5,698 nucleotides of DNA from positions 1 through 5,698 of the forward strand of contig JASHTQ010000408.1 in NCBI GenBank assembly GCA_030040475.1, given 5' to 3'. The stretch comes from Streptosporangiaceae bacterium (GTDB lineage Bacteria > Actinomycetota > Actinomycetes > Streptosporangiales > Streptosporangiaceae). Position numbers and translations under genes: made by a program. The notes under the pieces are model-generated. The model worked only from the letters and a program-made list of their open reading frames with translations. It did not search any database and had not been told where the DNA came from. Positions within the stretch are counted from its first letter, which is position 1; each line of letters begins with the position of its first letter. Below are positions 1 to 4,869 of this stretch, piece after piece.

Positions 1-690
1 CCTGCCGAGCCCGGCATGGTGCTCGAGGTCGCGGCGAGCTTCGGCTACGTGCGGGAGACGAACTACGGCCGGCTGTTCGACGTCCGGGTCGAGCCCTCGC
101 CGGGCAACCTCGCCTACACCAGCCGCGAGATCCTGCCGCACACCGACAACCCGTACCGCGACCCGGTGCCGACGATCCAGCTGCTGCACTGCCTGCGCAC
201 CGCGGCCGACGGCGGGGACACCGGCCTGGTGGACGGGTTCTGCGCCGCGGCGGCACTGCGCGCCGCCGACCCCGCGGCCTTCGGCCTGCTGACGGGCACC
301 GACGTGTCGTTCGGCTACCAGGACAAGGGCGCGGAGCTGCGGGCCAGCAGGCCGCTCATCGAGCTCAGCCCGGGCGGCCGGGTCCGCGGCGTCCGGTTCA
401 ACAACAGGTCGGCGCTGCCGCTGCTGCTGCCGCACGCCGAGATCACCCGCTTCTACGCCGCCTACCGGCGGTGGGCCGAACTGCTCGCCGCGCCGGAGCG
501 GCGGCTGAACCTGCGCCTGGCACCCGGCGACTGCCTGGTCTTCGACAACACGAGGATCCTGCACGCCCGCACCGCCTTCGGCAGCAGCGAGAACTCGGCG
601 GGACGGCACCTGCAGGGCTGCTACGCCGACCTGGACGGGCTGGCGAGCACGCTGGCCGTGCTGAGACGGACCACAGGAGGACCACCATGA
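1..690 (+). CDS. tmpA: TmpA-type Fe(II)/2-oxoglutarate dioxygenase, (2-trimethylamino)ethylphosphonate hydroxylase (5' partial)
   Basis: The frame is open from base 1, so the N-terminal part is outside the window. The visible 229 residues are the C-terminal part of a protein in the gamma-butyrobetaine hydroxylase branch of the TauD/TfdA dioxygenases, whose members are usually about 370-400 residues. The iron-binding HxD is His47-Thr-Asp49 in the block LPHTDNPYRDPVP, followed by the family-typical QLLHCL. The distal iron ligand is His188 in RILHARTAF, and Arg202 in GRHLQGCYAD is the likely 2-oxoglutarate carboxylate binder. Positions count from the first visible codon. By homology alone this could be a betaine or carnitine-precursor hydroxylase. 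The ATGA overlap with a PhnZ/TmpB-like gene makes TmpA the best call: cytosolic 1-hydroxylation of TMAEP. The family is certain; the substrate is inferred from context. Confidence 0.82.
   Translation, partial: PAEPGMVLEVAASFGYVRETNYGRLFDVRVEPSPGNLAYTSREILPHTDNPYRDPVPTIQLLHCLRTAADGGDTGLVDGFCAAAALRAADPAAFGLLTGTDVSFGYQDKGAELRASRPLIELSPGGRVRGVRFNNRSALPLLLPHAEITRFYAAYRRWAELLAAPERRLNLRLAPGDCLVFDNTRILHARTAFGSSENSAGRHLQGCYADLDGLASTLAVLRRTTGGPP
675..680 (+). promoter_or_regulatory. Ribosome binding site of tmpB
   Basis: AGGAGG lies six bases before the ATG at 687, inside the end of tmpA. It fixes the tmpB start and, with the ATGA overlap, indicates coupled translation of the two oxygenases. Confidence 0.85.
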
Positions 691-1220
691 CCGCGCTTGC
701 GGAGATCGGGGCGCTGTTCGCCGGGCCCGGCGCGCGGGACTATCTCGGCGAGCCGGTGACCATCGGCACCCACATGCTGCAGGCCGCGGCGCTCGCCGAG
801 GCCGCGGGCGCGGACCCGGCGCAGGTGGCCGCCGCCCTGCTGCACGACATCGGCCACCTGCTGGGCGAGACCGACGCCCGGCACGGCCCGGCGGGTGCCG
901 ACTGGCTGAGCCAGTGGTTCGGCGAGCAGGTGACCGAACCCGTCCGGCTGCACGTCAGCGCCAAGCGATACCTGTGCGCGGCCGAGCCCGGCTACTTCGG
1001 GCTGCTCTCGGCGGAATCGGTGCGGACGCTGGCGCGGCAGGGCGGCCCGATGACCGGGGCGCAGGCCGCCGCGTTCGAGGCGCTGCCGTTCGCGCGGGCG
1101 GCGGTCGCGGTACGCCGCTGGGACGACGAGGCCAAGGACCCGGCGGTCACGCCGCCGGGTTTCGCGCACTTCGAGCCGCTACTGCGCGGCCTGCTCCGGG
1201 CTGGCCTGGTCCGCTCCTGA
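687..1220 (+). CDS. tmpB: TmpB/PhnZ-type HD-domain diiron oxygenase, C-P bond cleavage
   Basis: This 177-residue protein matches the 'phosphonate degradation associated HDIG domain' family, which uses a mixed-valent Fe(II)/Fe(III) pair and O2 to cleave 1-hydroxyalkylphosphonates. For TmpB the products are glycine betaine and phosphate. Visible features are His29 in GTHMLQ, His53-Asp54 and His57 in LLHDIGH, His66, His89 and Lys93 in LHVSAKRY, QGGPM at 118-122, and Asp146 in RRWDDEAK. Tyr19 and Glu22 precede His29 with the spacing of the PhnZ gating/substrate loop (Tyr24/Glu27/His34, from memory). The spacings His29-His53, His89-Lys93 and His89-Asp146 also equal those I recall for PhnZ. The full metal and phosphonate-binding set therefore looks intact. 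The ATG at 687 is backed by AGGAGG and overlaps the tmpA stop. The last 42 bases overlap the 3' end of the convergent gntR. PhnZ-like activity on 2-aminoethylphosphonate is the main alternative; a TauD-type rather than PhyH-type partner favours TmpB. Confidence 0.87.
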   Translation: MTALAEIGALFAGPGARDYLGEPVTIGTHMLQAAALAEAAGADPAQVAAALLHDIGHLLGETDARHGPAGADWLSQWFGEQVTEPVRLHVSAKRYLCAAEPGYFGLLSAESVRTLARQGGPMTGAQAAAFEALPFARAAVAVRRWDDEAKDPAVTPPGFAHFEPLLRGLLRAGLVRS

Positions 1221-1997
1221 CCCGTGGTGACGTCCCTGCCCGGGGGTCCTGGACAGGGCGTTGACCGCGATCGAGTTGTGCACGCTGAACGCGACCGCGC
1301 TGCCCAGGTAGCGGTCGTCGGACCACTCGACGGGCACCCCGGCCAGGTCCATGGTGAGGCGCCGCTCGCGCAGCAGCGGGACCCGCGGCTGGACCCGGAG
1401 CAGCCTGGCATCGGCGGCGGTGGCGGGCACCGCGTCGATGACGTGCTCCGCGTCCGCGAACACGATCCCGAGCTCCTCGAGGCGCTCGGTGATCGAGTCC
1501 CGTTCCAGGTTCATGCCCGCCACCAGGATGCCCACCCGGTCCGGATAGGCGCCGCGCTCGATCATCACCGGGTTTCCCGACAGCAGCCGCACCCGCGTGA
1601 GGTGGTAGATCGGCGCGCCGGGCGCGACGGCGAGCTGCCCGGCTTCCAGCGGCTTGGCGGGGCGCCGCTCCATCCGCACGACCTGGCCGGCCGGCACCTC
1701 GCCCATGGCCCTGGCCCAGCGGGAGAACGACAGCAGCTCGCCGAAGCTCTGCACCCTCGGGCCGCCGATGACCACCCGGCGGGCTCCCCGCCGCGACGCG
1801 ATCACGCCGTCCGCGCGCAGCGCGGCGAACGCCTGCCTGACGGTCCCCCGGGACACCGAATAGCGCTCGGCAAGTTCGCTCTCCGACGGCAGCCGGGTAC
1901 CCATCGCGTAGCCGCCGCCCGCGATGGCGGCCTTGATGTCCTCGGCCACCTTCCGGTACAGCGAAAGCGATCCGGGTACCTGGTGATCTACCGCCAT
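1179..1997 (-). CDS. GntR family (HutC/UTRA) transcriptional regulator
   Basis: With the ATG at 1997 the protein has 272 residues. Residues about 12-76 form a GntR winged helix: YRKVAEDIKAAI, then LPSESELAERYSVSRGTVRQAF (the recognition region) and the DGVI wing. Residues about 97-245 form a UTRA ligand-binding domain of the HutC subfamily, ending near YLGSAVAFSVHNS. UTRA regulators sense small metabolites and often control amino-acid, sugar or phosphonate uptake and breakdown; PhnF is the phosphonate example. The residues after about 248 are a polar tail outside UTRA, and its last 13 codons are antisense to the 3' end of tmpB. The frame also has ATG at 2018 and GTG at 2033. None has a clear Shine-Dalgarno, and 1997 is preferred because a promoter-like element would start the transcript almost at this ATG. 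The gene is divergent from the NHL-phospholipase gene and convergent with tmpB, so either could be its target. The ligand is unknown. Confidence 0.9.
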   Translation of the reverse strand: MAVDHQVPGSLSLYRKVAEDIKAAIAGGGYAMGTRLPSESELAERYSVSRGTVRQAFAALRADGVIASRRGARRVVIGGPRVQSFGELLSFSRWARAMGEVPAGQVVRMERRPAKPLEAGQLAVAPGAPIYHLTRVRLLSGNPVMIERGAYPDRVGILVAGMNLERDSITERLEELGIVFADAEHVIDAVPATAADARLLRVQPRVPLLRERRLTMDLAGVPVEWSDDRYLGSAVAFSVHNSIAVNALSRTPGQGRHHGSGADQASPEQAAQ

Positions 1998-2005
1998 GAC
2001 TGATG

Positions 2006-2033
2006 AGCGTAGCGTCATGTCGGTGCTCGTCAC
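2006..2033 (-). promoter_or_regulatory. Putative near-leaderless promoter of gntR
   Basis: On the - strand GTGACG (2033-2028) is followed after 16 bases by TACGCT (2011-2006, fits TANNNT). A start seven bases past the -10 falls near 1999, two bases before the ATG at 1997. No Shine-Dalgarno is visible, which agrees with leaderless translation, common in actinobacteria. This is inferred from pattern only. Confidence 0.4.
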
Positions 2034-2071
2034 GGGCTGCCGCGTGCCGCCGCCGGGCGCCGCGGGCAGCC

Positions 2072-2089
2072 CCGCGGTGTACAGCGCGG
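2072..2089. promoter_or_regulatory. Candidate GntR operator, 18-bp near-palindrome
   Basis: CCGCGGTGTACAGCGCGG is an inverted repeat with one mismatched pair, centred between 2080 and 2081 on TGTACA. Its core GTGTACAG matches the HutC-subfamily operator consensus GTNTANAC at five of six defined bases and shares its centre. It lies in the gntR/NHL-phospholipase divergent region and covers the inferred -35 of the latter. Binding there would be expected to repress the phospholipase gene. Direct regulation by the adjacent GntR protein is inference. Confidence 0.5.
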
Positions 2090-2106
2090 CCTGGATGGGT
2101 TAATTT
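2078..2106 (+). promoter_or_regulatory. Putative leaderless promoter of the NHL-phospholipase gene
   Basis: TGTACA (2078-2083) is followed after 17 bases by TAATTT (2101-2106), in the only A/T-rich patch of this spacer. The expected start near 2113 is two bases before the ATG at 2115, and no Shine-Dalgarno precedes that ATG. The -35 is the core of the candidate operator, the arrangement expected for repression by occlusion. Confidence 0.45.
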
Positions 2107-2114
2107 CCTGGTCG

Positions 2115-4616
2115 ATGGCCCCTCTGTTTTGGCGGCGCGGGCGTCGGTGGCCAGGGATCGTCGCCCCCTGCTTTCTGCTAGCCGCTGTATCGCTCACACC
2201 GGGCCCGCTCGCGCACGCGCCAGGGTTCCGGCTGGCCTTCGGGCAGCAGGTGCTGGCCGGCCCCTACGGCGTGGCCCTGGACCCGAACGGCGACGTCTGG
2301 GTGGCCGATACCGGGCATGACCGGGTGGTCGAGTTCGCCCCGTCCGGCCGGCTGATCATCGGCTTCGCCGGAGGCCTGGAGCAGCCCGAGGGCATCGCCG
2401 TCGACGCGACCGGGCACGTCTGGGTGGCCGACACCGGCCATGACCGGGTGGTCGAGTTCTCACCGTCCGGCCGCAAGATCAGGGCGTTCGGCTCGGCCGG
2501 GAGCGGACGCGGCGAGCTGGACCAGCCGGTCGCGCTGGCGATCTCGCCCTTCGGCGACGTCTGGGTCGCCGACCAGGGCAACAACCGGGTGGAGGAGTTC
2601 TCCGCGTTCGGCCGCTACCACGCGTCGATCTCCGTGCCGACCCCGGCCGGCGTCACGCTGGATAACCATGGCGACGTCTGGGTGTCCAGCCCCAGCTACG
2701 CGGCGGGCAACTCGGTCTACGAGTTCTCCCCGGCGGGGATGCCGCTGCGGTCGTTCGGCACCACCCAGGCGGGCTTCGGCGACCTCGGCGACACCGGCGG
2801 CATCGCGGTCGGCCCGGCCGGGAGGATCTTCGTCGCGCAGCCTGACTACGGCCTGGTGTCGGTGTTCAGCCCGGCCGGGAGCTTCTATACCGAGTTCGGC
2901 CTGCAGCAAAGCGCCGGGAAGGCGGGCGAGGACCTGGAGTTCCCGCAGGGCCTCGCGGTCACGGCCAGGGGCCAGGTATGGGTGGCGGACAGCGGGCACA
3001 ACAGGATCGCCGAGTTCGGCTCCGCCCCCGGGTCCGGCGCGCCCGCCGCGCCGGCCGCGCCGAGCAGCCCGTGGATCCCGCTGATCGTCGGCGAATGCCT
3101 GCTGGCCCTCCTGCTCGTCGCCCTCGGCTGGTACCTCGCCCGCCGTCCGCGGGGCTCCGCCGAAGGTCCGCGGGGCTCCGCCGAAGGAGCGCCGCCCCCC
3201 GCCGAGTCGGCGCAGTTCAGCCGGCGCCGGGTGCTGGCCACCGCCACCGCCCTGTCCGGCGTCGCGGTCGGCGGCGCGGTGCTCCCCGTCAACCTGCGCA
3301 AGGCGCTGGCTGCCACCGCGAAGCTGCAGCCCGCGGGCGCGCTCGGCGACATCGAGCACATCGTGATCCTGATGCAGGAGAACCGCAGCTTCGACCACTA
3401 CTTCGGCACCATGCCCGGCGTCCGCGGCTTCGCCGACCCCGCCGCGATCAGGCTGCCGAACGGAGACCCGGTCTTCCGCCAGCCGTTCGATGGTCACGCG
3501 CAGGGCTTCCTGACGCCGTTCCGCTACGACACGTCGACGACGAGCGCGCAGGCCACGCCGGGCACCGACCACTCGTGGCCCACGCAGCACCAGGCCTGGA
3601 ACAACGGCAAGATGGACCAGTGGATCGCGGCCAAGGGCCCGTACACGATGGGCTACTTCACCCAGGCCGATATCCCGTTCCAGTGGGCGCTGGCGCGGGC
3701 GTTCACGGTCTGTGACAACTACCACTGCTCGGTGTTCGGGCCGACGAACCCCAACCGGCTGTACATGTGGACAGGGACGATCGACCCGGGCGGCACCGCC
3801 GGCGGCCCCGTCATCGACGACAGCCCCGCCTACGACAACGTCATCCTGTCCTGGACCACCTACCCGGAGCGCCTGCAGCGCGCGGGCGTCAGCTGGCAGG
3901 TCTACCAGGAGGAGGACAACTACGACGACAACGCGCTGGCCTGGTTCAAGCAGTTCGCCGGCGCGGCACCGTCGTCGCCGCTGTGGCAGCGGGGGATGCA
4001 GAAACGGGCGGCGGGCTGGTTCGAGGCTGACGCCGCGGCCGGCCGCCTGCCCCAGGTGTCCTGGATCGTCGCGCCCACCGCCCAGTCCGAGCACCCGGAC
4101 TACTTCCCGGCTGCCGGCGCCGAGTACGTCGCGAGCAAGCTGGACGCGATCGCCTCGAACGAGGACCTCTGGCACAAGACGCTGTTCATCTTGACCTACG
4201 ACGAGAACGACGGGATCTTCGACCACGTGCCGCCGCCGGTCGCGCCGCAGGGCACCAAAGGCGAGTACGTCGGCGGCGAGCCGATCGGCCTCGGGTTCCG
4301 GGTGCCCGCCATCGTGGTCTCGCCCTGGTCGGTGGGCGGCCGCGTCTACTCAGGCGTGCTCGACCACACCTCGCTGATCCAGGTCATCGAGCGGAGGTTC
4401 GGCGTCAGGGAACCGAACATCACCGGCTTCCGCCGCCGCACCTGCGGCGACTTCACCGGCGCGCTGAACTTCGGGCGGCAGGCCAGCTACCCGCGGTCCA
4501 ACAGGGCCATCAGCCTGGCCGCCGCCGACGCGGGCCTGCTCACCGCCCAGCAGGAGGTCTACGGCAACCCGCCGCCGCTGATCCCCGCGACCAACCAGCC
4601 GGTCCCGCGCCAGTGA
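2115..4616 (+). CDS. NHL beta-propeller / transmembrane / internal Tat signal / phospholipase C fusion protein
   Basis: This is an 833-residue protein. Residues 1-35 are a basic stretch (RRGRR) plus a hydrophobic segment, a Sec-type signal or anchor with a possible cut after AHA. Residues about 47-302 hold six NHL repeats with pre-motifs such as PEGIAVD and cores at about 61, 102, 149, 188, 238 and 288 (e.g. VWVADTGHDRVVEF), a six-bladed propeller. Residues 320-342 are a transmembrane helix followed by RR. Residues 343-367 are a linker with PRGSAEG twice. Residues 369-399 look like a Tat signal: SRRRVLA, a hydrophobic run and an ALA site. Residues about 410-833 are a phospholipase C of the PlcA-D/AcpA superfamily: metal-binding Glu422-Asn423 in QENRSFDHYFG, candidate nucleophile Thr544 in FGPTNPNR, SEHP at 658-661, Asp696-Glu697 in TYDENDG, and Asp750-His751. 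The C-terminal DUF756 modules of Pseudomonas enzymes are absent. The expected reaction is extracytoplasmic hydrolysis of phospholipids to diacylglycerol and phospho-head group. The ATG at 2115 is the first start in frame. No ATG, GTG or TTG lies in frame between about 2981 and 3231, so a separately started Tat-PLC is unlikely. Confidence 0.88.
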   Translation: MAPLFWRRGRRWPGIVAPCFLLAAVSLTPGPLAHAPGFRLAFGQQVLAGPYGVALDPNGDVWVADTGHDRVVEFAPSGRLIIGFAGGLEQPEGIAVDATGHVWVADTGHDRVVEFSPSGRKIRAFGSAGSGRGELDQPVALAISPFGDVWVADQGNNRVEEFSAFGRYHASISVPTPAGVTLDNHGDVWVSSPSYAAGNSVYEFSPAGMPLRSFGTTQAGFGDLGDTGGIAVGPAGRIFVAQPDYGLVSVFSPAGSFYTEFGLQQSAGKAGEDLEFPQGLAVTARGQVWVADSGHNRIAEFGSAPGSGAPAAPAAPSSPWIPLIVGECLLALLLVALGWYLARRPRGSAEGPRGSAEGAPPPAESAQFSRRRVLATATALSGVAVGGAVLPVNLRKALAATAKLQPAGALGDIEHIVILMQENRSFDHYFGTMPGVRGFADPAAIRLPNGDPVFRQPFDGHAQGFLTPFRYDTSTTSAQATPGTDHSWPTQHQAWNNGKMDQWIAAKGPYTMGYFTQADIPFQWALARAFTVCDNYHCSVFGPTNPNRLYMWTGTIDPGGTAGGPVIDDSPAYDNVILSWTTYPERLQRAGVSWQVYQEEDNYDDNALAWFKQFAGAAPSSPLWQRGMQKRAAGWFEADAAAGRLPQVSWIVAPTAQSEHPDYFPAAGAEYVASKLDAIASNEDLWHKTLFILTYDENDGIFDHVPPPVAPQGTKGEYVGGEPIGLGFRVPAIVVSPWSVGGRVYSGVLDHTSLIQVIERRFGVREPNITGFRRRTCGDFTGALNFGRQASYPRSNRAISLAAADAGLLTAQQEVYGNPPPLIPATNQPVPRQ
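2293..2473 (+). repeat. Near-identical NHL blade repeats 1 and 2
   Basis: Bases 2293-2350 and 2416-2473 (123 bases, 41 codons apart) match at 54 of 58 positions by hand count. They encode the blade cores that read VWVADTGHDRVVEF in both copies. The other four blades are much more diverged, so these two look like a recent blade duplication or a gene-conversion pair. Confidence 0.8.
3146..3187 (+). repeat. Perfect 21-bp tandem duplication in the linker
   Basis: Bases 3146-3166 are repeated exactly at 3167-3187. In frame this gives PRGSAEG twice (residues 345-358), between the transmembrane helix and the internal Tat signal. The copies are identical, so the event is recent or the unit is prone to slippage. 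It lengthens the predicted cytoplasmic loop by seven residues without breaking the frame. Confidence 0.9.
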
Positions 4617-4642
4617 CGCCCGCTTTTCCAGCCGAACGGGCG
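4617..4642 (+). terminator. Weak hairpin directly after the phospholipase stop codon
   Basis: CGCCCG (4617-4622) and CGGGCG (4637-4642) can form a six-pair GC stem with a 14-base loop that contains TTTT. It begins immediately after the TGA. No T tract follows, so a role in ending transcription or protecting the 3' end is only possible. Confidence 0.3.
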
Positions 4643-4667
4643 GTGGTACCAGCGCACCCGTACCCGT

Positions 4668-4688
4668 GCTCCGCCACCGTGGTGGAGC
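4668..4688 (+). terminator. Strong GC hairpin between the phospholipase and the small Cys-rich gene
   Basis: The arms GCTCCGCCA and TGGTGGAGC pair over nine positions (one G-T wobble) around a three-base CCG loop. No T tract follows, as is frequent for terminators in very GC-rich actinobacteria. It could end the phospholipase transcript, or act as a leader structure if transcription continues into the gene at 4711. Confidence 0.45.
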
Positions 4689-4699
4689 GCCGGGAGAGT

Positions 4700-4705
4700 T
4701 AGGCT
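4700..4705 (+). promoter_or_regulatory. Putative -10 element of the small Cys-rich gene
   Basis: TAGGCT fits TANNNT and would place the transcript start at about 4711-4712, on the GTG at 4711. This supports a leaderless start there. No convincing -35 is visible. Confidence 0.3.
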
Positions 4706-4710
4706 GGCCC

Positions 4711-4869
4711 GTGCCTGAAATCCGCCACTGCCGCCACTGCTACGGCGACTGCCCGGGCGACTGCCTGCTCCCCGGCCAGGACGTGTGGTGCATTCACCGG
4801 ATGCCCAGGCTTCCGTTCCGCCAGCGGGTTCGGCTGATGCTCACCAGGCTCTGGGGCGCTCGGCCGTGA
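4711..4869 (+). CDS. Small Cys/His-rich protein of unknown function (52 aa)
   Basis: I do not recognise a characterised family. With GTG at 4711 the product is 52 residues. Its N-terminal half has five cysteines and three histidines: His6, Cys7, His9, Cys10, Cys14, Cys18, Cys27 and His29 (CRHCYGDCPGDC, then WCIHR). The C-terminal half (31-52) is basic and amphipathic, with RQRVRLMLTRLW. The C-x2-C-x3-C-x3-C-x8-C-x-H layout suggests a zinc or iron-sulphur site with a basic tail that could touch nucleic acid or membrane; this is inference. An upstream in-frame GTG at 4666 lies beside a hairpin and adds residues without the motif, so 4711 is preferred. The last 29 bases overlap the convergent DAHP synthase gene. 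Codon choice stays G/C-rich at third positions, as in real genes here. Confidence 0.65.
   Translation: MPEIRHCRHCYGDCPGDCLLPGQDVWCIHRMPRLPFRQRVRLMLTRLWGARP

Noticed and set aside
621..1169. 182-codon - strand frame opposite tmpA/tmpB
   Set aside because: Arg-rich shadow; the + strand carries the conserved HD-domain residues.
1224..2003. 259-codon open frame on the + strand
   Set aside because: Antisense shadow of the gntR gene, with His/Arg/Pro-rich composition and no recognisable domain.
1998..2018. Inverted repeat around TGACGCTACGCTCA as a second operator
   Set aside because: Only the outer three and central pair match; the three inner pairs are mismatched, so it is no better than chance.
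2115..2171. Lipoprotein signal at Cys19 of the fusion protein
   Set aside because: The residue before the cysteine is proline (VAPC), which does not fit a lipobox; an ordinary Sec signal or anchor is more likely.
3200..3240. Separate start for a stand-alone Tat-dependent phospholipase C
   Set aside because: No ATG, GTG or TTG is in frame between about 2981 and the GTG inside the SRRRV motif at 3231. Starting at that GTG would destroy the twin arginines.
2460..4226. 588-codon open frame on the - strand
   Set aside because: It lies antisense to the NHL-phospholipase gene, whose motifs are unmistakable. The product is low-complexity Arg/Gly/Val-rich without domains, as expected for a GC-rich shadow frame.
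4666..4710. Upstream GTG at 4666 as start of the Cys-rich protein
   Set aside because: It sits at the edge of a strong hairpin without a ribosome site, and the added residues lack the motif; GTG 4711 has a -10-like element at leaderless spacing.
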